DNA of 64,000 nucleotides, taken from NCBI RefSeq assembly GCF_042186555.1, contig NC_133332.1, positions 120,955,375-121,019,374 of the forward strand, given 5' to 3'. This DNA comes from Aquarana catesbeiana (Eukaryota; Chordata; Amphibia; Anura; Ranidae). The position numbers and the translations under genes were made by a program. How positions within the stretch are numbered: position 1 is the stretch's first letter; the number at the start of each line of letters is the position of its first letter. This document shows, in pieces, positions 1 through 10,490 of this stretch. The notes beneath the pieces were generated by a model. That model saw only the letters and a program-made list of their open reading frames with translations, did not search any database and was not told where the DNA came from.

Positions 1-682
1 GGGAGAGTGCAGTGATCAGCACAGGGTCAATCAGCACTGTCTTGACAGTGGGTCAGGGGTCCTGGATCCTGATAGGACAGCCAGTGCAGTATGAAAACTC
101 CTTCTACAAGCTTTAACCACACACTCATAGAAGTAACAAGACTGCAATATAGTGCTGATGAGAAAAGGTATTTAGCCTTTTATATTTACTAAAATAATTG
201 CATTTCCACATTCTGTGTACCGTGGGATATAAGATATAGTGAATGGGTTTAGTAACACTTTAAGTAACAAAAAACTGCTAGTCGGCAGATTTGTATTGGA
301 GAAGAGATGTGCTATATCTCATCTGCAATAACAAATGCTTACCACAGTCTTCTATTGAATGCGCATTGAGCTGCGCATGTGTAGCTTGGCGTGCATTTAC
401 GGCACACGCCAGTTGTACCAGCATAACAGATTTCAGTGTACATGAGCAGGTTGATGTCATTCACTGAATTGTTTAATCAGGAGGCTGAAAACCTGACACC
501 TGGAAGTAGCCAGGCAGGAGATGACAGTGGCTAGCATTTAACTGCTGCATTGCTAGAATGAGTCTCTGTTTCTCACAGTTGAGTGTTATATCTCAACTTC
601 AAATGGCACATTTCTCTGTTCTTCTCATTAGACAATTTAATAAAAACCTCAGTTATTGCCAGTTAGGATCTAGCTGCGTTTT
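1..682. other. Intronic or intergenic sequence, no gene seen
   Basis: No coding exon, RNA gene or recognisable element is visible here. It lies upstream of the first receptor exon I can support, so it is probably part of a large upstream intron. A short ORF on the minus strand (278-460) has no recognisable content. Confidence 0.5.
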
Positions 683-1445
683 AATAGACCCTCTTACGTT
701 CAGAGGTGGGAGGAAGACCTGGGACGAACTTTAGAAGACACGGACTGGTCTAACATATGGCTCACATCTAAGTCATCTTCACCCAACATCTTAGCACTGG
801 AGACAAATTATAAAGTCCTAACTCGCTGGTACCTTGTACCCGCTAGAGTGGCAAAATATTCACCTAATACCTCAGCTCTTTGTTTTCGAGGATGCCCAGA
901 AATAGGCACATATTTACACATATGGTGGACGTGCCCAGTAATCCAAACCTTCTGGAAGGAAGTCTTCGTGATTGCATCTAAAATATTTAAAAAAATAATA
1001 CAACCAGATCCATATTTAACTTTACTTAATCTAAAACCGGAATGGTTAACACTCTCTCAATTCAAACTTATGATCCAACTAATAACGGCTGCAAAACAAA
1101 CAGTGGCCAAGGCATGGAAATCTCCTACATTGGTACTAGCAGAAACAATTCACAGAATGAATAATACAATGTCCCATGCTAAGATGGTAGCCATCGATCA
1201 AAATCAAATTCCAAAATTTGAAAAACTTTGGCATCCTTGGATAAAACAACAGTTCCTGTCAAACTTCAATGACTCTGTCCTGTTGCCATGGTAACAGATT
1301 AAATGACTTACAGAGACACCCATTCTAAGGCTTCAAAGAGAACTAAAAAGAATAATAAAAACTGACGAGCGGGACAACCTTGTGGACCATACCTCTACCT
1401 TTCAACCCTTTTTCTTCTTTTTCTTTCTATTTCTCCAACTTACGA
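683..1445 (+). mobile_element. L1-type LINE, 5'-truncated 3' end of ORF2 plus 3' tail
   Basis: The reading frame is open from about 683 to the stop at 1294 and encodes the C-terminal end of an L1 ORF2 protein. It starts inside the protein (WEEDLG-type motif near 706). The cysteine/histidine knuckle CFRGC...YLHIWWTC lies at about 878-930, followed by the ITAAK helix and the VAIDQ segment typical of frog and fish L1 tails. Endonuclease and reverse transcriptase are absent, so this is a dead 5'-truncated copy. About 150 bases of probable 3' UTR follow, to where the next element begins. Its sequence differs clearly from the two other L1 copies in the window, so at least three L1 lineages are present. 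It is the only L1 here in the same orientation as the receptor gene. Confidence 0.8.
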
Positions 1446-2858
1446 TTAAAGCTCATTATCAGAAATTATTTGACCTCCATCCGACTGGAAAGCGGGCTCA
1501 TCAGGCTGGAACACTGGCCCCTCAGGCTGGAAAGCGGACATCGGGACATCGGACTGGATAACAGGCACTGGGACGTCAGACTGGACAACAGGCACTGGGA
1601 CGTCAGACTGGATAACAGGCACTGGGACGTCAGACTGGATAACAGGCACTGGGACGTCAGACTGGATAACAGGCACTGGGACATCAGACTGGATAACAGG
1701 CACTGGCACGTCAGACTGGGTAGCAAGCACTGGGACGTCAGACTGGGTAGCAAGCACTGGGACGTCAGACTGGGTAGCAAGCACTGGGACGTCAGACTGG
1801 GTAGCAAGCACTGGGACGTCAGACTGGGTTGCAAGCACTGGGACGTCAGACTGGGTTGCAAGCACTGGGACGTCAGACTGGGTTGCAAGCCCTGGGACGT
1901 CAGACTGGGTTGCAAGCATTGGGACGTTAGACTGGGTTGCAAGCACTGGGACGTCAGACTGGGCTGCAAGCACTGGGATGTCAGACTGGATAGCAAGCAC
2001 TGGGATGTCAGACTGGATAGCAAGCACTGGGACGTCAGACTGGATTGGATTAGCTGTTGCGGAGGCAGGTTGGGTTACTGGCAGGATCGTCTTGGTTGGA
2101 AAAAACTTGAGTTGTTTCTTTGGCTTAGCCACTGAAGCTCTGTAGGTGAGGGGTGCAGCAGACTGCAAAGGAGGATTGGGATATGGCAGAGAAGAGGTAA
2201 CAGTAGCTGGGGAAAGTTCCTGTGGGTTTGTAGGCAGCTGAGAAGAGGCAGGTGGGTTGAATGCAGGATAGGTACAGGGAGCAGAGACCGGATATGAGTA
2301 TTTGGTTGGGAGCAGCGTATACTGAGCTGCAACTGAGGTTGACATGGGTGATGGGGAAACATACATTTGGGTAGGCTGGTGTTTGGTGGCAGAGGTGGTT
2401 TGTTTGTCTGGAGCTGATTGCACCATGTCAGACAATGCTGAAAGTATAGGTTGTACAAACTGTGCTTTTAAATCTCCCTGTCTAACAAAAGACTGAGCAG
2501 ACACAATGCACTCAGCAATCACCTGTGGGGAACAGGCTGAGTAGTGCTCACAAAAATCGGCGGGATCATCTTCAAAAAGCCATATTAGGGATACAACCTG
2601 GCTCATATCGAAAGAAGAAGTGAAATCATCATGGCCCTCTGGAATACAGGGCAGGGCCAGCTCAGTACAGATCTTGATCAAAGGCTGCACCTCCCCAAAC
2701 AATATATAACCCTGATCGACCAGGGAGTGAGCCAAACGTATAGTTGCAAACAACTGGTCACTAGACCATCCTTTCAAAGCCTGGCGGCAATAATCACCAC
2801 TTTCAGATGCCAGCAGAGAAAAATAAATAACCTCATCGGCATTCATGTTTGCAACCAA
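1446..2858 (-). CDS. Gag-like 470-codon ORF of an LTR element, with 9-residue tandem repeats
   Basis: This is an uninterrupted 470-codon frame starting 26 bases inside the LTR-like segment 2885-3611 on the same strand, the position of a gag gene. Residues 1-150 are mainly helical and hold two related blocks of about 40 residues: QLFATIRLAHSLVDQG... and QVIAECIVSAQSFVRQG..., both followed by VQP. Residues about 160-270 are rich in proline, serine and threonine. Residues about 270-450 are roughly twenty copies of a nine-residue unit (QSDVPVLAT-like) encoded by a 27-bp minisatellite. I see no zinc knuckle, protease or polymerase. I do not recognise the N-terminal domain. A structural Gag role is inferred only from position and length. 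The frame may be kept open partly because a 27-bp repeat without stops stays open at any copy number. Confidence 0.5.
   Translation of the reverse strand: MVANMNADEVIYFSLLASESGDYCRQALKGWSSDQLFATIRLAHSLVDQGYILFGEVQPLIKICTELALPCIPEGHDDFTSSFDMSQVVSLIWLFEDDPADFCEHYSACSPQVIAECIVSAQSFVRQGDLKAQFVQPILSALSDMVQSAPDKQTTSATKHQPTQMYVSPSPMSTSVAAQYTLLPTKYSYPVSAPCTYPAFNPPASSQLPTNPQELSPATVTSSLPYPNPPLQSAAPLTYRASVAKPKKQLKFFPTKTILPVTQPASATANPIQSDVPVLAIQSDIPVLAIQSDIPVLAAQSDVPVLATQSNVPMLATQSDVPGLATQSDVPVLATQSDVPVLATQSDVPVLATQSDVPVLATQSDVPVLATQSDVPVLATQSDVPVPVIQSDVPVPVIQSDVPVPVIQSDVPVPVIQSDVPVPVVQSDVPVPVIQSDVPMSAFQPEGPVFQPDEPAFQSDGGQIISDNEL
1557..2045. repeat. 27-bp minisatellite, about 18-20 units
   Basis: A 27-bp unit (gcactgggacgtcagactgg plus seven variable bases) is repeated head to tail. 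Two or three sub-variants are grouped in blocks: gataacag, gtagcaa and gttgcaa versions. This implies block-wise expansion. The unit length is a multiple of three and keeps several frames open on both strands, which explains the long overlapping ORFs here. Confidence 0.95.
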
Positions 2859-2884
2859 ACTGAATCAAAATGGTTCCCCTGTGC

Positions 2885-3611
2885 AGCTACTTCTGGTCAG
2901 GGATGGCCCTGGTATTCTGTCATATACCAGATAAGACCAGAACTGTGTGGACTGCAACAGAGTGAACCAGACATAAACAGGTGAAAGTAAGTTTATTAAA
3001 GTAAATGCATATACATGTGAACACACCACCAATACAAACAGAGTGAACAAACTAAACAACCAAACAGTGATAATAAACCAACCAGCATATGTAGCAAAAG
3101 GGAGTATCAGAATCGTAGTCAAGCCAGACCAGGGTCATAAACAGGAGATCAGTAGATGGGCGGGCCAGGAGTAAACAGACAGGGAACAAGATGGAAGGGA
3201 TCAGGCTGCAGGGCAAAGATCCAGGGATACAGGAACAGATATAACAGGTACAGGATATGGATTACAGGCATCAGGCATAAGGATAACAGGCATCAGGATA
3301 ACAGGCTAACAGGCTTCAGGTCAGGGAACAAGGACAATACCAGGGCAAGATGAGTGTGCACTTGCCGGGTATTTATACTGCAGCTGCTAATTAAGGTCAG
3401 GTGACACCTGTCTGCAAAGGGGAATACCTGCTCCATACTGCCAGGATTCCTCCGCTGGTGGACGCCAATACTGCGGCCCAAAGGTGACAGAATATCAGCA
3501 GGAAAAAGCTCTTCTGACAGCTCCAAACTGCCAGGAGACACCTGCTGGTGGACCTCAGTACTGCACGCCAAATGATCGATATTACCAGCGGAGGGGACCT
3601 TTCCTGATACA
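2885..3611 (-). mobile_element. LTR of the gag-like element
   Basis: Read on the minus strand the segment starts with TGTATCAGG at 3611. It has a TATAAATA box near 3370-3377 and an AATAAA signal near 2990-2996, and ends near 2885 just before the 470-codon ORF. This is the U3-R-U5 order expected of a 5' LTR. It interrupts piggyBac-derived sequence that resumes at 3612. The partner LTR and a target duplication are not visible because the element's other side is lost. The exact 3' edge and primer binding site are uncertain. Confidence 0.6.
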
Positions 3612-4000
3612 TAGTTTGTAGACACTATAACTTAATATACGCTTATTGTGATTTTTTTTTAACCAAGAATATGTAGAAGAATACATATTGGCCTAAACTG
3701 ATGAAGAATTTTTTTTTTTTTTAATTTGGGGGATATTTATTATAGCAAAAAGTAAAAAATATTGTTTTTTTTTCAAAATTGTCACTTTTTTTTTTGTTTC
3801 TAGCGCAAAAAATAATAACCACAGAAGTAATCAAATACCACCAAAAGAAAGCTCTATTTGTGTGAAAAAAAGGACGCAAATTTTGTTTGAGTACAGCATT
3901 GCATGACCGCGCAATTGTCAGTTAAAGCGACACAGTGCCAAATTGTAAAAAGTGCTCTGGTCAAGAAGGGGGTAAAATCTTCCGGGGCTGAAGTGGTTAA
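3612..4000. mobile_element. piggyBac-type terminal fragment (TTAA end)
   Basis: The sequence matches the right-hand terminal region of the piggyBac element at 30640-31038. Both share the 'tagtttgtagac' start, the 'accaccaaaagaaagctcta' block, the 'gtgaaaaaaaggac' block and an end of the form ...gaagtggTTAA. It ends exactly in TTAA at 3997-4000, the piggyBac target site. The remainder of the element is missing or displaced by the LTR insertion. It sits in Tc1-derived sequence that starts at 4001. Confidence 0.8.
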
Positions 4001-5002
4001 AATTGCCCTTTATTTGACTCCATCCATCTTCCCATGAACTCTGACCAGCTTCCCTGTCCCTGCTGAAGAAAAGCATCCCCACAACGTGATGCTGCCACCA
4101 CCATGATGCACGGTGGGGATGGTGTGTACAGGGTGATGTACAGTTTTCCGCCAAACATAGCGTTTTACTTTTAGGTCAAAAAGTTCAATTTGGGTCTCAT
4201 CTGACCAGAGCACCTTCTTCCACATGTTTGCTGTGTCCCCCACATGGCTTCTCGCAAACTGCAAATGGGACTTCTTATGGCTTTCTTTCAACAATGGCTT
4301 TCTTCTTGCCACTCTTCCATAAAGGCCAGATTTGTGGATTGCACGACTAATAGTTGTACTGTGGACAGATTCTCCCACCTAAGCTGTGCAGCTCCTCCAG
4401 AGTTACCACGGGCCTCTTGGCTGCTTCTCTGATTCATGTTCTTCTTGCCTGGCCTGTCAGTTTAGGTGGATGCCCATGTCTTGGTAGATTTGCAGCTCTG
4501 CCATACTCTTTCCATTTTCAGATGATGGGTTGGACAGTGCTCTGTGAGATGTTCAAAGCTTGGGATATTTTTTTTATAACCTAAACCTGCTTTAAACTTC
4601 TCCCCAACTTTATCCCTGACCAGTCGGGTGTGTTCCTTCGCTTTCATGATGCTGTTTGTTCACCAAGGTTCTCTAACAAACCCCTGAGGGCTTTACAGCA
4701 CAGCTGTATTTATACTGAGATTAAATTGCACATAGGTGGACTCTATTTACTAATTAGGCGACTTCTCAAGGCAATTGGTTCCACTAGATTTTAGTTAGGG
4801 GTGTCAGAGTAAAGGGGGCTTATTACAAATGCACATCACACTTTTCAGTTAGTTATTCATCATTTTCATTCCAATTCACAATTATGTGCCACTTGTGTTG
4901 GTCGATCACATAAAATCCCAATAAAATACATTTATGTTTTTGGTTGTAACATGACAAAATGTGGAATATTTCAAGGGGTATGAATACTTTTTCAAGGCAC
5001 TA
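4001..5002 (-). mobile_element. Tc1/mariner remnant with broken transposase
   Basis: The minus strand encodes parts of a Tc1 transposase. The frame 4010-4378 carries the HTH/linker end, VLWSDET (first catalytic aspartate), the GGGSITLWGCFSS block and KMDGVKY. Upstream frames (4462-4647) give the N-terminal part. The second aspartate and final glutamate region is absent because the element is cut at 4000 by the piggyBac end. The terminal repeat at about 4965-5002 reads, inverted, AGTGCCTTGAAAAAGTATTC, a common amphibian Tc1 end. The copy at 12655-13473 belongs to the same family. Confidence 0.85.
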
Positions 5003-5385
5003 TATGTCCTGGGAGGAATGCTGGAGTTGCCATTGCAGACCTTTTTAAATGTTGGTTGCCTGGTTATCTTTCTCTGTTACTGACACAGAACCAATATGTA
5101 GCTCAGGAACTCTGCAACCCAAGGTATTGGAGCAAGAGCATCAGCATGACCGCAAGGAAACTAGAATTTTAAAAAGGAGACGTCAGCCATGACAACCTTC
5201 ATTTTTTCAGGGCAGAATAGTTAACACTATATACTTTAAAAACAAAAGTGAGAATGATATTAGATCTGCTATTATAAAGAGAGCTACAGTATGCCACTTG
5301 TATTTCACAAAAGTCTGCTGTCTTTAAGTGCTCCATCCCTGGTTACTACTGTGTCCTTTTAAATTACTCTATATTGTTTATTTAG
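5003..5385 (+). other. Intron sequence of the adhesion GPCR gene
   Basis: No repeat or gene is recognised apart from the intron end: a pyrimidine-rich stretch and acceptor AG at 5384-5385. Confidence 0.6.
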
Positions 5386-5431
5386 GAGATGCGTCCAGTA
5401 AAGTGCGTATTTTGGGACATCACTAAAAACG
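5386..5431 (+). CDS. adgrg4: Adhesion GPCR (ADGRG group) exon: GAIN domain, start of GPS
   Basis: This 46-base exon follows acceptor tttag at 5381-5385 and precedes donor gtaagt at 5432. In frame 0 it encodes EMRPVKCVFWDITKN plus the first base of a codon completed by the next exon. The CVFWD motif is the hallmark opening of the GPCR proteolysis site (GPS) at the C-terminal end of the GAIN domain. Its cysteine is expected to pair with a cysteine in exon 6000-6103. The preceding ectodomain exons should lie upstream, outside or unrecognised in the window. Splice phases (0 in, 1 out) fit the next exon exactly. Confidence 0.88.
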
Positions 5432-5664
5432 GTAAGTGAAAAAGTTCTAACTCCTTTGGATCAAGGATTGCCATGACTGGCAAGAACAATTGTTTTAATA
5501 AATAAATGAATGGATTTATAACCCATGGACTCTTTTAAACCATCTTTTATCTATCGGATTATGAAGGCAAACCGATAGATTATGCAGCTGTACTAGTAGA
5601 GTTTCTAATGAATACAGTACAGTGTGGTCTTTTTAGAAAACAATAAAATCTGAAATGCTATCAG

Positions 5665-5888
5665 CTTAGTGGTGGTTAGGACTTCTGCTCTGTAGCACCG
5701 GGGTCCTCGGGTTGAATCCTAGATAAGGCACTATCTGCATAGAGTTTGCATGTTCTCCCTGTGCTTGTGTTAGTTTCCTCCCAGATTGTAAGTTTCTTGA
5801 GGGTAGGGACTAATGTGAATGTGAAGTAAGCATATTGCTGTATAAATTGACAGTGCTCTAAAAATGCCTGTGATAAATGAATAAATGA
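5665..5888 (+). repeat. tRNA-derived SINE (V-SINE-like)
   Basis: The 5' part is tRNA-like, with an A-box-like TGGTTAGGAC near 5669 and a B box GGTTGAATCCT at 5710-5720. The central core 'gagtttgcatgttctccctg' and the 'attgtaag..cttgagggtagggac' block follow. The tail ends in 'aataaatgaataaatgaaa'. This is the architecture of vertebrate V-SINEs. A fragment of the same 3' tail (gcgctgcgtaa...ttggcgctatataaat) separates the two TA arrays at 41703-41748. The RNA polymerase III promoter is degraded. Confidence 0.75.
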
Positions 5889-5999
5889 AATACTTTTAGC
5901 ATTTTAGCACCCTCTTGTAAGGGAAAATTATGTCTTAGGACGCCCACAATTGACAATGGTCTGCTTATGTGATTATTGTGTCTTTTCTTCCTGGTGCAG

Positions 6000-6103
6000 A
6001 TAATATAGGAGGATGGAATGAATCTGGTTGTTCAGTGGATGATACAGATGTTGATTTCACTTCGTGTAACTGCTCTCACCTTACTCACTTTGGGGTTCTT
6101 CTT
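6000..6103 (+). CDS. adgrg4: Adhesion GPCR exon: GPS cleavage site and start of tethered agonist
   Basis: This exon lies between acceptor gtgcag (5994-5999) and donor gtaagt (6104). It completes an aspartate codon and then encodes 34 residues: NIGGWNESGC, a short acidic stretch, and CNCSHLTHFGVLL. C-x-C-x-H-L-T is the canonical GPS. Adhesion GPCRs self-cleave between L and T in the endoplasmic reticulum, and the residues after the T form the tethered agonist that activates the seven-helix domain. The catalytic H-L-T triad and the GPS cysteines and tryptophans are all present, so self-cleavage should be possible. The agonist peptide is split by a 14.3-kb intron after GVLL. Confidence 0.95.
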
Positions 6104-6492
6104 GTAAGTATACACAGATGTGTAGTTTCTGTAGCATGTTCTATGGACTGATATGATCACTTAATGGATATCTAAACCTAAAAAAAAGTTATATATTGCA
6201 GCTTACACATCCTTACATGTGGGTGTCCGATTGAGCCAGTCATACATGGATCAAACTTAATCTACTTTAGCAGGGACTGGCTGAATTTTGATCCATAAAT
6301 GGTCAGGCTGGTCTATCGGATTTGTGTACAACCAGCCTATCGGGATTTTCTTGAATGATCAGTGCCACTGGCTATAGCTGGAAACACTGATCATTGTACT
6401 CTGACAGCGGGAAAGTCTCCCCACTGCTGTATAAAATATCACAGTGGGAGGATTCCCCCCATACACATCAAATGTGTGGATGGGGGAATTAT
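6104..6492 (+). other. Intron, possible MITE fragment
   Basis: No gene is seen. The segment 6225-6480 has short inverted blocks and a composition like frog nonautonomous DNA elements, but I cannot define its ends. The eight bases before the hAT end (6485-6492, ggaattat) would be its target duplication, but the partner is not found. Confidence 0.35.
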
Positions 6493-6969
6493 TAGGGATG
6501 GCCCAAACAGACCCCTGTTCAGTTTGCACCAGAACTTCCGAACACCGCGAAACAAACCCCATTAAAGTCAATGGGACCCGAACGTCAAAAATCAAAAGTG
6601 CCCATTTTGAAGGTTTATATGCAAGTAATTGGGCATACAATGGTTGTAGGGGTCCGGGTCCTGCCCTGGGGGACATGCATCAATAAAAAAAAAGTTTGTA
6701 AAAAACGTAATTTTTAAATGAGCAGTGATTTTTAGATTTTTGAAGTGAAAGCATAAAAATAAAAAAAATCCTTTCAATATAGTGCCTGGGGGTCCCCTTA
6801 GTCTACCTGCTGCAGCAATAATTGCATTTATAAAGCCAAAAAAAAAGACATTTTCCCTGCAAGCTGCCTTTATTTTGCTCAGCAACAGCTGGGGAGCCAG
6901 TGTGAATGATGAGGACACAATGTAGTGTACTGGGAACAAGATTAGAGATCTTTTGGATACATTCTGGTG

Positions 6970-9853
6970 TCACTTTGACTTTGGATAGAAGTAACGGGTG
7001 AGTAAAAATTGGTCTTTGGGTGCCGTGGCGCCTTCCCACCGTAACCTGATAGAGGTAATCTTGATGAAAGCAAGATTTGGCCTTGCTGTAAAAAATTGCA
7101 ATGTTATGCACCTGTCAAAGATCTTCTGCACCCCCTGTGGGGACAGGATGAGTTCTGAGACCGTCTCCTTATAACAGTGGTCAAGGAGGGTTGCCAACCA
7201 GTAATCATCCTTCTCTTTTATGCCTTGTATTCTTGGGTCCTTTCGCAGGCTTTGATGCATGAGGTTGCCCATGCGCCTCAAATTTGCAGAGGCTTGAGAA
7301 GCAAACTCCTCTGGGTCACTCAGGATGACAGCATCTGGAACTTCCTCCTCCCAGCCACGTACTACTCCCAAGGTTCCTTTGGTTGGAAATCCATCGCTTA
7401 TACATTGACGCATGTCTTCCTCTTCTTCAAAGCCTATGAAAGTGCCAGAATCCTCCTCCTCATCCTCCTCCCCTCACTCCTTCTGTGTGTTCTGTGACAT
7501 AGGAATGATGGTGTCTGGGTAAAGTGGGCCTTGAGAGGAAAGGAAGTCCTCCTCTTCCTCCTGCTGCTCTGCCTCCAGTGTACTGTCCATAATGCCATGC
7601 AGAGTCTGCTCCAGCAGGAACACAACAGGGATTGTGTCACTGATGCATGCACTGTCACTGCTCACCATCCTTGTGGCCTCCTAAAATGGTGACAATGCAG
7701 TGCATGCATCCTTAATGATCAGCCATTGGCGTGGGGAAAAAAAGCAGAGGCGGCCTGAGCCCATTGTCATGCCGTACTGGCACAGGTACTCGTTGACGGC
7801 CCTCTGCTGCGTGTATAGCCACTGCAGCATTGCCAAAGTCGAGTTCCACCTGGTGGACATGTTAAAATCAGGCCATTTATGGGTAGGTGGAATTCCCGCT
7901 TAGTTTCAGCCAACCGAGCACTGGCTGTGTATGACCGCCTGAAATGGCTACAGACTCTTCTGGCCTATTTTAGTATATCTTGCAACCCTGGGTACGTACT
8001 TAGGAAATGCTGCACCACCAAATTGAGGACATGTGTCAGGCATGGCACATATGTCAACTTTCCCTGTCTAAGGGCTGACAGGAGGTTTGAGCCATTATCG
8101 GACACCACCATTCCTGGCTCCAGCTCGTGTGCCACCTCTGGGCCTGTCCCTGCAGAGCTGCAAGAATCTCTGCGTCGGTATGGTTCCTGTCCCCTAAAAA
8201 CACCAGCTGAAGCACTGCATGGCACCTTTTAGCCTGAATAGCCCTTTGAACGCAAAGGGGGTACCTAATGTTCATAGGATAATTCTGCAGAGGAGGGCAT
8301 GGAGGAGGAGGGGGTAGAGCTAACAGGTCTGGCATCATCTCCACCAGCTGTATGGAGACGTGGGGGCACAAAAAGGTGCAGCACCGAGCCCTGTCCTGCA
8401 TTCTTTTGAGTTGCAAGCAGCGTTACCCAGTATGCTGTGAACGAAATATACCGTCTCTGCCCATGCTTACTGGACCACGTGTCAGCAGTAAGATGGATTT
8501 TATGGCTAACTGCCTTACCCAACGATGCCAGAACATTCCCCTCCACGTGATGTTAGAGAGATGGAACGTAAAAAGTAGTAGCGACTAGGAACCTGCCTTT
8601 GTGGTAAAGCACATTGTGTGAATTCACGAAAAGGGGACAGAATCCACTAGGCTGAAAGGCAGAAGTTGGAGAGCCAACAGCTTTTGACAAGCTTGCATTT
8701 AGATGCTGGGCATGTGGGTGGCAAGTACTGTATTTTTTTTTCTGCTGCAGCAGATGGGGTCGAGAGATTTGTGGCTACAGTCTACAGCTGGTGGTGTGCT
8801 GCTGGCAGATGTGCTGCTAGGACCTGGGACACCCTGTGCTATACCATCATCCCTGTCAGTGGAGGCTGCTGAGAGGTAAGGACTCAGTATAGCAGGGGCC
8901 AACTGAAGTGGGTAAGGAGGAGGAGGTGGAGAGACAGATTTGTGCCCCTTTTGTGTGGCTTTTAGGTGCTCTTGCCAACGGGCTGAGTGGTTGGATGTTA
9001 AATGCCTTGTTAGGCATGTGGTACCCAAATGGTTGGTGTTTTTGCCATGTTTGATGTGCCTGAGACACAGTTTGCAGATAGCAACAGTGCGATCTGCTGC
9101 AGATGTGCTGAAAAAGGCCCATACAGCTGATCTTTGGGGAGTGGGTCGGGAGATAACAGCTGCAGAATGTGATGGAATAGGGTGGCAGCTCTCTACTCTT
9201 TCTTGATGTTGGCCTCCTTGGGGTTGTGCCGCTTCACCTTCAGTTTCCTCCTCTGCTCTATCTGGCACCCAAGTCGCATCAGTGACCTCATCATCATCAT
9301 CATCTCCATCTCCATCTCCTCAATCTTCATCATTACCACTGGAGACAACTTGGCGATACGCTGCAGCTTAGGGAACATGAATGCCAATTTGTCTACCAGT
9401 GTTCCTCCCTCTCTCTAGGCTCATGTTCCTGTCATCCTCAACCTCAGAACCAACATCTGAATCCAGTAATGGCTGGGCATCATCAAGGAGCAAGTGGCTA
9501 ACGCTGTTGTCAAATAACTCAGCTGACTCCTCAATGGCTGATGTTGGGGCTATGGCAGGAATAGATGTGGACAAGGAGGCAGGTTTATCCACTCTGGCAA
9601 CTGCAGGGGACTGTACACTTGTCTCTGCTTATGTGACAGAGAATGAGGAGGATGAGGAATGTTTAGTAAGCCAGTCCACCACCTCCTCTGCATGCTGTGG
9701 CTGGATACCACGGGCAAACTCACTAAACAGAGGAAATTATGCCCTGCCTGAGGAGTGACCACCGCGTCCTCCTTTGCCTGTGAACACATTTGTTGCTGGC
9801 CCCCTTACAGTGCCAAGGGAATGTCTGCCACTCCTTGTTGTCCTCCCAGACAT
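6970..9853 (-). pseudogene. hAT transposase pseudogene (BED finger retained, hATC domain deleted)
   Basis: The likely start is the ATG at 9851-9853, which opens MSGR as in the intact copy. Recognisable pieces run in order: acidic N-terminus (9368-9592), BED zinc finger with CKLC...H...H (about 9000-9140), LTADTWSSKHGQ first-aspartate block (about 8470), VVSDNGSNLLSALRQ second-aspartate block (about 8090), SSDSACISDT (7640), and LRKDPRI-GIKEKD-YWLATLLD (about 7215). Several frameshifts and stops separate them. Homology stops near 7120. The hATC dimerisation domain with the SERTFS motif is missing, apparently by internal deletion, since 3'-terminal sequence follows at 6493-6710. Confidence 0.88.
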
Positions 9854-10029
9854 TATTGGGATGGAGGGGGCTGTGCTTATAAGCAAAAGTAAAGAAGAAG
9901 TTGAAATCTGTACGTAAATGCACTTTAATCAATGTAAGGAGGTGTTTGGTGCACTTTAATTTGAGTACTCAAGCTACACAGGCACACTCCACGGATACAC
10001 TATAAAATACTGCAATATAATACGCCAAA

Positions 10030-10345
10030 CATACAGTGACGCACAGAACTATATGGCGTTAACTTGCAGTAACGCACGCAAAACGATATAGCATTAAACT
10101 GCCAGTAACGCACACAAAACAATATGGAGTTAAACTGGCAGTAACGCATGCAAAACTATATGGCGTTAAACTGGCCATAATGCACACAGAACTATATGGC
10201 GTTAAACTGGCAGTAACGAACACAGAACTATATGGCGTTAAACTGTCAGTAATGCACACAGAACTATATGGCGTTAAACTGGCAGTGACGCACAAAACTA
10301 TAAGATGTTAAACTGGCGGTAATGCACACAGAACTATATGGCGCA
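10030..10345. repeat. 36-bp tandem array upstream of the decayed hAT transposase
   Basis: Units of the form cagtaacgcacacaaaacta + tatggcgttaaactgg repeat with a spacing of exactly 36 between anchors at 10094, 10130, 10166, 10202, 10238 and 10274, then 34 to 10308. The array lies about 180 bases upstream of the presumed transposase start (minus strand). That is the position occupied by the 167-bp array in the intact hAT element. Confidence 0.92.
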
Positions 10346-10351
10346 AAGTTC

Positions 10352-10490
10352 AACCCACTAGTTGAGCAGAAAAAATGATCAATGTATGGGGTGACTGTAA
10401 ATAGAATGGCACTCTCGCCTTGGCGGTGTGGTGTGTTTGTATGTTGCTGTATATACTGTTCCCTTGCAAGGGGAAACAAAAAGTGATGGC
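10352..10490. other. Spacer between hAT remnant and foldback element
   Basis: Nothing recognisable. The 13-mer atcaatgtatggg at 10378-10390 recurs at 11645-11657, just beyond the foldback's other side. Confidence 0.4.

Larger units (their letters stand above)
6493..10350 (-). mobile_element. Decayed hAT transposon of the same superfamily branch as the intact copy
   Basis: The element starts with TAGGGATGGCCC at 6493, a mutated version of the terminus TAGGGATGAGCC. The next 220 bases match, inverted, the 3' end of the intact element at 43772-50317 (same order of 'aatgggac', 'aatcaaaagtgc', 'gggacatg' blocks). The transposase remnant and a 36-bp tandem array follow. The other terminus is not found, so the element is truncated or rearranged beyond about 10350. 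Confidence 0.85.

Noticed and set aside
1380..2135. 251-codon ORF on + and 185-codon ORF on - overlapping the 470-codon ORF
   Set aside because: Both are by-products of a 27-bp repeat without stop codons in several frames. They lack the non-repetitive N-terminal domain.
5665..5725. Functional tRNA gene
   Set aside because: Only degraded A and B boxes without a cloverleaf, followed by V-SINE core: it is a SINE head.
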